A DNA stretch of 22,643 bases from Clostridiales bacterium UBA1758 (GCA_002315595.1 DCHG01000030.1:58466-81108); one strand, 5' to 3'. Counted from the first letter of the stretch, positions 7,721 through 16,410 are shown. Notes: generated by a model from the letters alone, not told the origin. Translations and numbers: made by a program.

Positions 7721-8476
7721 ATGTTCGAATTTGTTTTTGTGGATAATAAACTCGTCGCCTACGCCCCTGGATCCGTGCAGGAGTTTGCGGACGGCAAATG
7801 GGGAGTGTCGAAAATTCCGACGGGCGATCTGATCGGTCTGCCGTCGGCGGATCTCGATGAGGTTTTGAAACTGACCGGCGGACTTGAACCGATCTATGAC
7901 GAGGATGTTGTCGCCGAAGAAGATGAGAAAGCATCGAAAAGCCCTGAATTTTTGCGGGAACTCTATGAGTGGACGGGAAGCATCGTCGGCGTGCTTGCCG
8001 TGCTTGTCCTTGTGTTTCTGTTCGCTGTTCGTATCATCGGCATCGACGGAAGATCTATGGAAAACACCCTCTTTGACGGCGAATGGGTGGTCGTTTCGAA
8101 TATTTGTTATGAGCCGCAACGCGGTGATGTCGTGATCTTTGCAAAAAATGATTTTCTTGACGGCAAGCCCCTTGTCAAGCGTGTGATCGGCGTTGCAGGC
8201 GATACGATCAACATTGATTTCGATTTGGGTGTGGTCTATGTCAATGGCGAAGCCGTGGACGATTCCAACTATGTCAAGGAACCGACGACGTCATGGGCGG
8301 ATATGAGTTTTCCGCTGACCGTGGGCGAAGGACATCTTTTTGTTATGGGCGACAATCGCAATCATTCCACCGACAGCCGTGATTCGCGTGTCGGTCTTGT
8401 CGATGAACGCGAATTGCTCGGCAAGGTGTATTTCCGATTGTTGCCGATCACGAAGTTTGGAGCATTGAATCATTGA
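7721..8476 (+). CDS. lepB: signal peptidase I with N-terminal soluble extension
   Basis: Signal peptidase I removes signal peptides from secreted proteins at the outer face of the membrane. The Ser-Lys dyad is visible: Ser112 in IDGRSMENTL and Lys153 in LVKRVIGVAGD. The C-terminal box GDNRNHSTDSRD is also present. One transmembrane helix spans about 87-106. Unlike typical Gram-positive enzymes of about 180-200 residues, which start close to the helix, this one has about 85 residues ahead of it: a small beta-rich start (MFEFVFVDNKLVAYAP) and an acidic linker (DEDVVAEEDEK). The start is supported by GAGGTGA 7 bases upstream and by the length of the gap after the rplS terminator. The stop overlaps the rbgA start (TGATG). 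Confidence 0.93.
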   Translation: MFEFVFVDNKLVAYAPGSVQEFADGKWGVSKIPTGDLIGLPSADLDEVLKLTGGLEPIYDEDVVAEEDEKASKSPEFLRELYEWTGSIVGVLAVLVLVFLFAVRIIGIDGRSMENTLFDGEWVVVSNICYEPQRGDVVIFAKNDFLDGKPLVKRVIGVAGDTINIDFDLGVVYVNGEAVDDSNYVKEPTTSWADMSFPLTVGEGHLFVMGDNRNHSTDSRDSRVGLVDERELLGKVYFRLLPITKFGALNH

Positions 8477-9396
8477 TGAATATACAATGGTATCCGGGCC
8501 ATATGGCCAAAACGCGCCGCGACATGGAAGCCGACATCAAACTGGTCGACGCCGTCTGTGAGATCGCGGATGCGCGTATTCCGAAATCAAGCCGAAACCC
8601 CGATCTCGCGGCTCTTTCTGCTTCGAAACCGCGGATCGTCGTATTGAATCGCCGTGATCTTGCCGATCCGAACGCGACCGCCGAGTGGAAAAAAGAATAT
8701 GAATACGCCGGGATCGGTTCGATCGAAACCGATGCAAAAACCGGCGCGGGAACGGACGCCTTTGCGGGTGCGGTCAAAAAACTTCTTGCCGAAAAACTGG
8801 AAGGCTTCCGCGAAAAGGGAATGGTTGGCAGGGAAGTGAAACTGATGGTGGTCGGTGTGCCGAATGTCGGGAAATCGACCTTTATCAACCGAATTGCCGG
8901 ACGTGCCGTTGCCAAGGCAGAGGATCGTCCGGGCGTCACGCGTTCCCGCCAATGGATCACGACACCCGAAAAGATTGACCTGCTTGACACACCGGGGATG
9001 CTTTGGCCGAAGTTTGAGGATCGGAGCGTCGCATATGCGCTTGCGTTTACGGGCGCGGTACGCGATGACATTCTCGACCTTGAAACGCTTGCTTCCTATC
9101 TCTGTGCTGTACTAAAAGAAATTGCGCCGGACTGTCTTGAAAAACGATATAAACTCACACTACGCGATGAGCCTTGCTGGGAAACCCTTGAACGAATCGG
9201 CAAGACGCGTGGATTTTTGATTTCACGAGGGGAAGTCGATCTCGGACGGACTTCAAGAATGTTGCTCGATGAATTCCGCGGTGGCAAATTGGGCAGAATT
9301 ACGCTTGAGCGTTCACACGGAAGATCTATTGCCGACATCATTGACGCGTCCCTCGACGGAATGCCCGCCGCGGACATTGTCGGAGGAAGACGATGA
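8476..9396 (+). CDS. rbgA: ribosome biogenesis GTPase RbgA/YlqF
   Basis: RbgA is a circularly permuted GTPase that acts late in 50S subunit assembly. The 306-residue product starts MNIQWYPGHMAK, with the catalytic His9 of the family. The G motifs are in permuted order: G4 first (N58-R-R-D61 instead of the common NKxD), then G1 GVPNVGKS (127-134), then G3 DTPG (171-174). The C-terminal half is helical, as in RbgA. The ATG at 8476 shares one base with the lepB stop, with only GGAG 13 bases upstream, so translation is coupled. The end overlaps rnhB by 4 bases. Confidence 0.93.
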   Translation: MNIQWYPGHMAKTRRDMEADIKLVDAVCEIADARIPKSSRNPDLAALSASKPRIVVLNRRDLADPNATAEWKKEYEYAGIGSIETDAKTGAGTDAFAGAVKKLLAEKLEGFREKGMVGREVKLMVVGVPNVGKSTFINRIAGRAVAKAEDRPGVTRSRQWITTPEKIDLLDTPGMLWPKFEDRSVAYALAFTGAVRDDILDLETLASYLCAVLKEIAPDCLEKRYKLTLRDEPCWETLERIGKTRGFLISRGEVDLGRTSRMLLDEFRGGKLGRITLERSHGRSIADIIDASLDGMPAADIVGGRR

Positions 9397-9995
9397 AGGA
9401 TCTGTGGATCATTGAACGCGAATATCGCGCCCAAGGAATTAAAGCCATCTGCGGTACTGATGAAGCCGGACGCGGACCGCTTGCGGGCCCTGTGTATGCG
9501 GGCGCCGTGATCCTGCCTGATGATATTATCATTGACGGGCTGGACGATTCCAAAAAACTCACGCCGAAAAAACGCGATCTGCTTTTTGACGTGATCAAAG
9601 AAAACGCAATTTGTTGGGGCATCGGCAGTGCCACGGCGGAAGAAATTGACTCGATCAATATTCTCAATGCCGCGCAACTCGCCATGCACCGTGCCATTGA
9701 AGCGATGGGTGTTTCACCTGAATTGGTCCTTGTCGACGGCAATGTGGCAAGAGGCTTTTCACAACCGACCGTCACCATTGTCGGCGGGGACGGCAAATCC
9801 GCGAATATTGCCGCGGCTTCCATTCTCGCTAAGGTCAGCCGTGACAGATATATGGACGAACTTGACAAAATTTACCCGATGTACGGCTTTTTGAAGCATA
9901 AGGGTTATCCGACGAAGGCTCATGTCGACGCTTTGAATAAATTTGGTCCCTGCCCGGAGCATCGAAGAAGTTTCAAGGTAAAAGGAATGGACTGA
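9393..9995 (+). CDS. rnhB: ribonuclease HII
   Basis: RNase HII cuts RNA in RNA-DNA hybrids and starts removal of misincorporated ribonucleotides. The 200-residue product has the signature GTDEAGRGPLAGP with Asp23 and Glu24, Asp115 in LVDGN, and a further acidic position in AKVSRDRYMD (Asp151), which together form the metal-binding tetrad. The C-terminal HKGYPTKAH segment is typical. CGGAGGA lies 7 bases before the ATG, inside the end of rbgA, and the genes overlap by ATGA. The yraN start overlaps its stop by one base. Confidence 0.96.
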   Translation: MKDLWIIEREYRAQGIKAICGTDEAGRGPLAGPVYAGAVILPDDIIIDGLDDSKKLTPKKRDLLFDVIKENAICWGIGSATAEEIDSINILNAAQLAMHRAIEAMGVSPELVLVDGNVARGFSQPTVTIVGGDGKSANIAAASILAKVSRDRYMDELDKIYPMYGFLKHKGYPTKAHVDALNKFGPCPEHRRSFKVKGMD

Positions 9996-10357
9996 TGGAT
10001 CGAAAAATCATCGGCCGCTGGGGGGAAGATCAAGCGGCAAAATATCTGAAACGGCGATTTTATCGAATTATCGCAACCAATTATTCCTGCCGTTTCGGTG
10101 AAATCGACATTATTGCCCGCAAGCGCGATACCGTGGTGTTTGTGGAAGTCAAACTCCGAAAAAACAGTGAATTTGCCACGGCAGCCGAAAATGTATCGCC
10201 GTCGAAGATCGAAAGAATCCGCACCACTGCAATGATGTGGATCGCACAGAATGAATCCAATGCGCAGGCAAGATTTGACGTGATCGAAATTTATGCTCCC
10301 GAAGGAATCAACACGGCGCATCCGAGGATCAATCATATCCCGAATGCGTTCCAGTGA
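9995..10357 (+). CDS. yraN: YraN/UPF0102 endonuclease-like protein
   Basis: The 120-residue protein belongs to the UPF0102 family, which has a restriction-endonuclease-like fold. The diagnostic core is G-x-x-G-E-x-x-A near the N-terminus (GRWGEDQAAKYL), then CRFGEIDIIARK and VFVEVKLRK, which supply the E...D...E-x-K acidic/Lys set of that fold. A role linked to DNA recombination or repair has been proposed for the family but is not established. It overlaps rnhB by one base, and thrC begins 11 bases after its stop. Confidence 0.9.
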   Translation: MDRKIIGRWGEDQAAKYLKRRFYRIIATNYSCRFGEIDIIARKRDTVVFVEVKLRKNSEFATAAENVSPSKIERIRTTAMMWIAQNESNAQARFDVIEIYAPEGINTAHPRINHIPNAFQ

Positions 10358-10368
10358 AAGGATCGGTT

Positions 10369-11847
10369 ATGAATTATACAAGTACAAGAAACAGAAATAT
10401 CACCATTCACTCGGCGGACGCTATTGCCCGCGGACTTAGCCCGGACGGCGGTTTGTTTGCACCGACGGAGATCCCGGAATTGACGCAGTGCGAACTTTCT
10501 GCGCTTTGTCGTGAGGATTACAGTAGTCGTGCCGCGTATATCATCGGGAAATTCCTCGATGATTTTTCCCCGGAAGAATTGGAAGAGTTCTGCGCCAAGG
10601 CGTATTCCAAGGATAAATTCGGCGATGCGCCCGCGCCCGTTCATGCCCTCAATGACCACACGAGCATTTTGGAACTTTGGCACGGTCCGACGGCGGCATT
10701 CAAGGATATGGCACTCCAAATCCTGCCGTATTTGCTTGTAAAGTCTCTTGAAAAGACCGGCGAAAAACGTAAGGTCTGCATCCTCGTCGCCACCTCCGGC
10801 GATACCGGCAAGGCGGCATTGGAAGGCTTTGCAGATGTGCCCGGCACCTGCATTTCCGTCTTTTATCCGACGGGCGGCGTCAGCCGTGTGCAGGAAATTC
10901 AAATGACCACCCAAAAGGGCGCAAACGTCTATGTTTCGGGTGTTCACGGTAATTTCGACGACGTTCAGACGAAGGTAAAGGAAATCTTTGCTGATCCTGC
11001 CGCCGCAGAGAGACTGACGGAAGCCGGCTGTTTCTTTTCAAGCGCAAACTCCATCAACTGGGGGCGTGCCGTGCCGCAGGTGGTGTACTATATTTCGGGC
11101 TATTGCGATCTTGTCAATTCCGGCGCAATCAAACTCGGCGACGAGATCAACATCTGCGTTCCGACGGGAAATTTCGGCAATATTCTCGCCGCGTACTATG
11201 CCAAGTGCATGGGACTCCCGGTGAAAAAACTGATCTGTGCGTCCAACCAAAACAGAATTCTCACCGATTTTTTTGAAACCGGCACCTATGACCGCCGTCG
11301 TGAATTCTATCTGACGAACTCTCCGGCGATGGATATTCTCGTTTCCTCCAACTTTGAACGTCTTCTTTTCCACATGACCGGCGGCACCGTCACGGGTTAT
11401 ATGGATGCTTTGAAGCGGGACGGTTTCTACTCCGTCCCCTCCGAAATCAAAGAACGCATGGACGAAGAATTTGCCGCGGGTAGCGCCTCACAGGAAGAAA
11501 CGCTTACGACCATCGCAAAAACTTGGAAAGACAATCATTATCTGATCGACACGCATACGGCGGTCGGACTCGGCGTGTATGAAAAATATGCCGAAGCCAC
11601 CGGCGATCGTACCCATACGTTAATCGCGTCTACCGCAAGCCCGTTCAAGTTCTGTGATAGTGTCATAACTGCGCTCACCGGCAATAAGACCACGGGTGCC
11701 GCGGAACTTGTCGAACGGCTGGAAGCATTGACCGGCGTTGATGCGCCGAAACCGTTGAAGGGGTTGGATAAGTTGAACGAACGCTTCAACGGAAAGATCG
11801 AAAGGGACGAAATTCTCGAAACCGTCTATCGTTTCCTGAACGCATAA
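10369..11847 (+). CDS. thrC: threonine synthase
   Basis: Threonine synthase converts O-phosphohomoserine to threonine using pyridoxal phosphate, the last step of threonine synthesis. The 492-residue product begins YTSTRNRNITIHSADAIA and has the PLP-binding Lys112 in HGPTAAFKDMALQ. It also has the phosphate-binding ATSGDTGKAALEGF and the PTGNFGN loop. The length and N-terminal domain mark the long class of threonine synthase. ATG 10369 has GAAAGGA 6 bases upstream; an in-frame GTG at 10354 would overlap yraN and lacks a suitable site. It is the last gene of the rplS-lepB run on this strand and the only biosynthetic gene in it. Confidence 0.95.
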   Translation: MNYTSTRNRNITIHSADAIARGLSPDGGLFAPTEIPELTQCELSALCREDYSSRAAYIIGKFLDDFSPEELEEFCAKAYSKDKFGDAPAPVHALNDHTSILELWHGPTAAFKDMALQILPYLLVKSLEKTGEKRKVCILVATSGDTGKAALEGFADVPGTCISVFYPTGGVSRVQEIQMTTQKGANVYVSGVHGNFDDVQTKVKEIFADPAAAERLTEAGCFFSSANSINWGRAVPQVVYYISGYCDLVNSGAIKLGDEINICVPTGNFGNILAAYYAKCMGLPVKKLICASNQNRILTDFFETGTYDRRREFYLTNSPAMDILVSSNFERLLFHMTGGTVTGYMDALKRDGFYSVPSEIKERMDEEFAAGSASQEETLTTIAKTWKDNHYLIDTHTAVGLGVYEKYAEATGDRTHTLIASTASPFKFCDSVITALTGNKTTGAAELVERLEALTGVDAPKPLKGLDKLNERFNGKIERDEILETVYRFLNA

Positions 11848-11852
11848 TATGT

Positions 11853-11872
11853 ACCCGGTCACGCGACCGGGT
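11853..11872. terminator. hairpin between convergent thrC and DUF1540 gene
   Basis: An 8-base-pair perfect stem, ACCCGGTC with GACCGGGT around an ACGC loop, lies 5 bases after the thrC stop and 11 bases beyond the end of the opposite-strand gene. T-runs are poor on either side, so it may be a weak two-way terminator. Confidence 0.5.
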
Positions 11873-11883
11873 GAAAATTCAGT

Positions 11884-12060
11884 TTACTTGCAACCGTTTT
11901 TCCCGCATTCGCAGAAGGTCATGCAGGAGGTTTCGCGGCAATTGCAGGCGCTTGCTTCGCCGGAAACGTCGATGTGACCGGCGGTACAGTTGCATCCGCC
12001 TTCGTTGTACGCACAGTTTGTGATTCGGCAGGTTACGCCCTTGAGAGTGTTCTTTTCCAT
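11884..12060 (-). CDS. DUF1540 small Cys-rich protein
   Basis: The 58-residue product starts MEKNTLKGVTCRITNCAYN and has ten Cys residues, spaced like the DUF1540 family (C-x4-N-C...C-x-C ... C-x-C-x4-C ... C-x-C), common in Clostridia. The Cys pattern suggests metal binding, but the role is unknown. The start at 12060 has AAAGGA 9 bases upstream; an earlier in-frame ATG adds a stretch with no family likeness. It is the only gene on the - strand in the chromosomal part of the window and converges on thrC. Confidence 0.82.
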   Translation of the reverse strand: MEKNTLKGVTCRITNCAYNEGGCNCTAGHIDVSGEASACNCRETSCMTFCECGKNGCK

Positions 12061-12149
12061 CGTGAAAATCCTTTCATGCCGTAGTTGCGGCAAGGGTAGT
12101 ATGGACGGAAAATCGGCGGTTTATTCGTATTAGGAAAGGGGATGTCCGT

Positions 12150-12848
12150 GTGGCACTTTATGCGATCGGGGATCTGCATCTCGGCCACCAGGTCGACAAG
12201 CCGATGGGCATCTTCGGTGAAAAATGGATTGGCCACGAAAAAAAACTTCGAGCATCGTTTGCCGAACTCTTATGTGAAAACGACGTGACTGTTCTTGTCG
12301 GCGATACCTCATGGGCAATGGCAATCGAGGATTCGTTGGAGGATTTTCGTTATATTGACTCACTGCCGGGCAAAAAATATATACTCAAAGGCAATCACGA
12401 TTATTGGTGGAGCACCGCCAAGAAGATCGAAGTTTTTTTTCGTGCGGGTGACATCCACAGTATAGAACTTTTGCACAATAACTGCCATATGTACGGCAAT
12501 GTCGCCATCTGCGGAACAAAGGGCTGGATGCCATCGACAGATGATTCCGCACATTCGGAAAAGATTCGTGCGCGTGAACTGCAACGGTTGGAATTTTCGC
12601 TGAAAGAGGCTGAAAAACAAGGGGCGACGGAAAAGGTTGTTTTTATGCATTATCCCCCGATCGGTCGAACATATCAGTGGAATGAGGCGACGGAACTGAT
12701 GGAAGGTTTCGGCGTGAGTCGTTGTTGTTACGGTCATTTGCACGGCAGAGGACATCGGGATGCCTTTTTGGGAGTAAAAAACGGAGTCGAATACAGTTTG
12801 GTGGCGTCGGATTTTATTGATTTTCGCCCAATTCGAATTTTTGATTGA
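12150..12848 (+). CDS. calcineurin-like metallophosphoesterase
   Basis: The 232-residue protein has the complete metallophosphoesterase motif set: D8-L-H10 (GDLHLG), G51-D52 (VGDTSW), G-N82-H83-D (KGNHDYWW), H167 (FMHYPP) and G-H196-L-H198 (YGHLHG). These residues bind two metal ions, so a phosphodiesterase or phosphatase activity is expected; the substrate is unknown. The start is GTG at 12150, with AGGAAAGGGG ending 8 bases upstream; the nearby ATG at 12142 is in another frame. It is transcribed divergently from the DUF1540 gene. Confidence 0.88.
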   Translation: MALYAIGDLHLGHQVDKPMGIFGEKWIGHEKKLRASFAELLCENDVTVLVGDTSWAMAIEDSLEDFRYIDSLPGKKYILKGNHDYWWSTAKKIEVFFRAGDIHSIELLHNNCHMYGNVAICGTKGWMPSTDDSAHSEKIRARELQRLEFSLKEAEKQGATEKVVFMHYPPIGRTYQWNEATELMEGFGVSRCCYGHLHGRGHRDAFLGVKNGVEYSLVASDFIDFRPIRIFD

Positions 12849-12877
12849 AAAAACTTCAAAAAAAATACAAAAAACAG

Positions 12878-12906
12878 TGGATTTCTTCCGAGGTTTCTGC
12901 TAGAAT
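12878..12906 (+). promoter_or_regulatory. probable promoter for tig
   Basis: TAGAAT at 12901-12906 is a good -10 box. The -35 position, 17 bases upstream, reads TGGATT and is weak. The site lies 50 bases before the trigger factor start, in the only gap between the metallophosphoesterase gene and tig. Confidence 0.45.
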
Positions 12907-12955
12907 AGTAGGGCTACCAATTTAATGTAAAAAATATTATCTGGAGGAAGATAAA

Positions 12956-14401
12956 ATGCAGATAAAAAATACCGAAAGACTCGACGGCAGCAAGATCAAA
13001 CTGACGATCCTTGTCGAAAAGGACGAGTTTGAAGCCGCCATTGAGAAGGCATACCGCAAGGATGTCAAAAAGATTAACATACAGGGCTTCCGCCGTGGCA
13101 AGGCTCCGCGTAAGATCATCGAAAAGATGTATGGTCCGGCGGTATTCTATGAAGATGCCGTCAACCTTTCTTACCCGGAAATGTATGAAAAGGCCCTGAA
13201 CGAAACCGGTTTCAAGCCGGTCGACCGCGCCGATGTCGACGTCGCTTCTCTCGACGAAAACGGCTATACCTTCACCGCTGAATTTACTGTCGCCCCGGAA
13301 ATGAAACTCGGTCAGTACAAAGGACTCACCGCCGAGCGTCCGAGCGAAGACGTCACTGACGCCGAGATCGATGAAGAAATCGAGCGCATGAGACAGCGCA
13401 ACTCCCGTCTCGTCGCCGTTGATCGTGAGATCAAGAATGGCGACACCGCGGTGTTTGATTATAAGGGAACTGTCGACGGCGTCGCCTTCGAGGGTGGCTC
13501 CGCTGAAAACCACACGATGGTCATCGGCTCCAATCAGTTTATTCCGGGCTTTGAGGATCAAATGATCGGCATGAAGGCCGGCGAAGAAAAGGATGTCAAC
13601 GTCACTTTCCCGACCGAGTATCATGCGTCCGAACTCGCCGGTAAGGCCGCCGTCTTTGCCGTCAAGGTTCACGAAGTCAAGGAACGCGAACTTCCGGAAC
13701 TCGACGATGAATTTGCCCGCGATGTTTCCGATAAGGACACCATTGCCGAACTCCGCGATGACATCAAAAATAACCTCATCGCACAGAAAAAGGCCAACGC
13801 CGACAATGTCTTCGAAAGCAATCTTCTCGACAAGATCATCGATAATTCCCCGGTTGAGATCCCGCAGTGCATGGTCGATCACCAGGTCGGTCACATCATG
13901 CAGGACTTTGCACAGCGTGTATCCATGCAGGGCATTGACATGGACAACTACTTCAAACTCACCGGCGAGACCGAAGAGGGAATGCGTGAACGCTTTGCTC
14001 CGCAGGCTCTCCGTCAGGTCAAGATTGGTCTTATCTTTGATGAGATCGCCAAACTTGAAAAGATCGAAGTCACCGACGAAGATCTCGAGGCTGAATACAA
14101 AAAACTTGCCGAGCAGTATAATATGGAAGTCGAAAAGATCAAAGGCTTCCTGAACGCCGACATGATGAAGGACGATATGTCTGGTCAGAAGGCCGCAGAG
14201 TTCCTCCGCAACAACAATACCGCCGTTGCTGAGGCTCCGAAGGCGGAGGAAAAGAAGCCCGCTAAGAAGCCTGCCGCTAAGAAGACCACCAAGAAGGCTG
14301 CGGAAAAGACCGAAGAGGCTCCGAAGGCGGAGGAAAAGAAGCCCGCTAAGAAGCCTGCCGCAAAAAAAACCGCTAAAAAGTCCGAAGAAGAAGCCAAGTA
14401 A
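12956..14401 (+). CDS. tig: trigger factor with Lys/Ala-rich C-terminal tail
   Basis: Trigger factor is the ribosome-bound chaperone and prolyl isomerase that meets nascent chains. The ribosome-docking signature G44-F-R-R-G-K-A-P51 is present, followed by the FKBP-type isomerase domain (about 150-245) and the helical C-terminal arms. The 481-residue length exceeds the usual 430 or so because of a tail from about residue 425 made of EAPKAEEKKPAKKPAAKK units, present twice with a 28-residue period. The tail resembles histone H1-like or PAKK repeats and should be disordered and highly basic. The ATG is preceded by GGAGGA. clpP and clpX follow, a common order. Confidence 0.95.
   Translation: MQIKNTERLDGSKIKLTILVEKDEFEAAIEKAYRKDVKKINIQGFRRGKAPRKIIEKMYGPAVFYEDAVNLSYPEMYEKALNETGFKPVDRADVDVASLDENGYTFTAEFTVAPEMKLGQYKGLTAERPSEDVTDAEIDEEIERMRQRNSRLVAVDREIKNGDTAVFDYKGTVDGVAFEGGSAENHTMVIGSNQFIPGFEDQMIGMKAGEEKDVNVTFPTEYHASELAGKAAVFAVKVHEVKERELPELDDEFARDVSDKDTIAELRDDIKNNLIAQKKANADNVFESNLLDKIIDNSPVEIPQCMVDHQVGHIMQDFAQRVSMQGIDMDNYFKLTGETEEGMRERFAPQALRQVKIGLIFDEIAKLEKIEVTDEDLEAEYKKLAEQYNMEVEKIKGFLNADMMKDDMSGQKAAEFLRNNNTAVAEAPKAEEKKPAKKPAAKKTTKKAAEKTEEAPKAEEKKPAKKPAAKKTAKKSEEEAK
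14231..14360 (+). repeat. 46-base direct repeat in the tig 3' end
   Basis: Bases 14231-14276 and 14315-14360 are identical over 46 bases, 84 bases apart. The spacing is a multiple of three, so the reading frame is kept and the tail unit is duplicated in the protein. Confidence 0.9.
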
Positions 14402-14444
14402 GGTATAAAAAAATTCTTTTCCGACTATATATTATCAGGATGTT

Positions 14445-14476
14445 TATGCCGCGTCCCGTTTTCGGGGCGCGGCATA
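14445..14476. other. strong hairpin between tig and clpP
   Basis: A 14-base-pair stem (TATGCCGCGTCCCG with its complement, one G-T wobble) closes on a TTTT loop. It is followed by A-rich sequence rather than a T-run, so it is not a standard intrinsic terminator on the + strand. It may protect the tig mRNA 3' end or terminate with help. Confidence 0.6.
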
Positions 14477-14561
14477 TAAAAAATAACCGTAAAATACATT
14501 TTTTCAACAGAAATCGCCGAATATCGACGAAAAAAGCATAGGCTTTTGAAAGGAGTACATC

Positions 14562-15143
14562 ATGAGTTTGGTTCCAATGGTAGTCGAGCAGACCAGTCGC
14601 GGGGAGCGTTCCTACGATATTTATTCGCGCTTGCTCAATGATCGAATTATTTTTTTATCGGATGAAGTAAACGATGTCACTGCAAGTCTTGTGGTGGCTC
14701 AAATGCTCTATCTCGAAGCACAGGATCCCGATAAGGACATCAATTTCTACATCAATAGTCCCGGAGGCTCCATCACCTCCGGCATGGCCATCTACGATAC
14801 AATGAATTACATCAAATGTGATGTTTCCACGATCTGCATCGGTATGGCGGCTTCCATGGGTGCGTTCCTTCTTGCCGCCGGTACCAAGGGCAAACGCCTC
14901 GCACTTCCGAATTCCGAGATCATGATCCATCAGCCTCTCGGCGGATCCCGCGGACAGGCATCCGATGTTAAGATCTACACCGATCATCTTCTCCGTACCC
15001 GTGAAAAGATGAATAAGATCCTCTCTGAAGTCACCGGTAAGCCGATCGAGATCATCGAAAAAGACACTGACCGTGACAATTTCCTCTCTGCCGAGCAGGC
15101 ATTGGAATACGGTCTGATCGACCGAGTGATCGAAAAGAGATAA
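14562..15143 (+). CDS. clpP: ATP-dependent Clp protease proteolytic subunit
   Basis: ClpP forms the 14-subunit proteolytic barrel that works with ClpX or ClpC. The 193-residue product has the complete Ser-His-Asp triad: Ser98 (GMAASMGAF), His123 (IMIHQPLGG) and Asp172 (TDRDNF). The N-terminal VPMVVEQTSRGERSYDIYSRLL is typical. AAAGGAG sits 7 bases before the ATG. No CtsR-type operator is evident upstream. clpX follows 19 bases after the stop, so the two are likely co-transcribed. Confidence 0.97.
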   Translation: MSLVPMVVEQTSRGERSYDIYSRLLNDRIIFLSDEVNDVTASLVVAQMLYLEAQDPDKDINFYINSPGGSITSGMAIYDTMNYIKCDVSTICIGMAASMGAFLLAAGTKGKRLALPNSEIMIHQPLGGSRGQASDVKIYTDHLLRTREKMNKILSEVTGKPIEIIEKDTDRDNFLSAEQALEYGLIDRVIEKR

Positions 15144-15162
15144 TCGAAAGGATTTTTCTTTT

Positions 15163-16404
15163 ATGGCAAACGACAGCAAAATCTGCTGCGCGTTCTGCGG
15201 AAAATCGCGTTCCGAAGTGGATCGCCTTTTCGGTCAGGACGGATTATATATTTGCAATGAGTGTATTGCGGTATGCAGCGCCATGATGGAGGAAGACCAC
15301 GCATATGCGCCGACCTCCACGCTCAGAGCACCCGAAAAACTCATGAAACCGAAGGAAATGAAGGCGATCCTCGACCAGTATGTCATCGGTCAGGATCGCA
15401 CGAAAATGGCACTTTGCGTCGCTGTTTATAACCATTACAAACGCGTTTTCTACGGAAAACAAGATGACGATGTCGAAATGACCAAGAGCAACATCCTCAT
15501 GATCGGTCCGACGGGTTGCGGCAAGACCTATCTTGCACAGACGCTTGCACGAATTCTTGAGGTGCCGTTTGCGATTGCCGATGCCACCACCCTGACCGAG
15601 GCAGGTTATGTCGGCGAAGATGTGGAAAACATTTTGCTCCGCCTGATACAAGCCGCTGATTTCGATATCGAAAAGGCGCAGGCCGGTATCATTTACATTG
15701 ATGAGATCGATAAGATTTCCCGCAGAAGCGAAAACACATCCATTACCCGCGATGTTTCCGGCGAAGGCGTTCAGCAGGCATTGTTGAAAATTCTTGAAGG
15801 CACGGTTGCCAATGTACCGCCGCAGGGCGGACGCAAGCACCCGCATCAGGAATTTATTTCCATTGACACCAAAAACATCCTCTTTATCTGCGGTGGCGCA
15901 TTCGACGGGCTGGAAAAGATCGTCGAGACTCGTCTTGGCTCCGGCGGACTCGGCTTCGGTGCGGAGGTCAAGGGCAAAAAGGATCGGGAAAACACCGATG
16001 TCCTTTCTCATGTGACGCAAAAGGATCTGCTGAAATTCGGCATTATCCCGGAACTTATCGGTCGTATGCCGGTCGTGACAACGATCGAAAAACTCGGGCA
16101 GGATGCACTTCGCAGGATCCTCGTGGAGCCGAAAAACGCCCTCACCAAGCAGTACCAAAAATTGTTTGATCTCGACGGAATGGAACTGACCTTTACCGAA
16201 GACGCGATCAACGCGGTTGCCAAAGCCGCCGAAGAACGCGGTATGGGCGCACGCGGATTGCGTGCGATCCTCGAAGAAGTCATGACGCCGCTGATGTTCG
16301 AGATCCCGTCCATGGAAAAAACGGGACGCGTGATGATCGACGAAAAATGTATCACCGAACACGCAATTCCCGAAATTCAATCGATGCAGGCACTTACCGA
16401 ATAA
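15163..16404 (+). CDS. clpX: ATP-dependent Clp protease ATP-binding subunit ClpX
   Basis: ClpX is the AAA+ unfoldase that feeds proteins to ClpP. The 413-residue product has the N-terminal zinc-binding Cys pairs C9/C12 and C31/C34. It also has Walker A GPTGCGKT (115-122), the pore loop GYVG (149-152), Walker B IIYIDE (176-181) and a ClpP-docking loop of the LGFGAEV form. AAAGGA lies 11 bases before the ATG. A strong terminator follows 6 bases after the stop, closing the clpP-clpX unit. Confidence 0.97.
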   Translation: MANDSKICCAFCGKSRSEVDRLFGQDGLYICNECIAVCSAMMEEDHAYAPTSTLRAPEKLMKPKEMKAILDQYVIGQDRTKMALCVAVYNHYKRVFYGKQDDDVEMTKSNILMIGPTGCGKTYLAQTLARILEVPFAIADATTLTEAGYVGEDVENILLRLIQAADFDIEKAQAGIIYIDEIDKISRRSENTSITRDVSGEGVQQALLKILEGTVANVPPQGGRKHPHQEFISIDTKNILFICGGAFDGLEKIVETRLGSGGLGFGAEVKGKKDRENTDVLSHVTQKDLLKFGIIPELIGRMPVVTTIEKLGQDALRRILVEPKNALTKQYQKLFDLDGMELTFTEDAINAVAKAAEERGMGARGLRAILEEVMTPLMFEIPSMEKTGRVMIDEKCITEHAIPEIQSMQALTE

Positions 16405-16410
16405 AACATC

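Noticed and set aside
14231..14360. Repeat in the tig 3' end as a CRISPR-like or mobile repeat
   Set aside because: Only two copies, in frame, coding for the same protein tail; a simple tandem duplication explains it.
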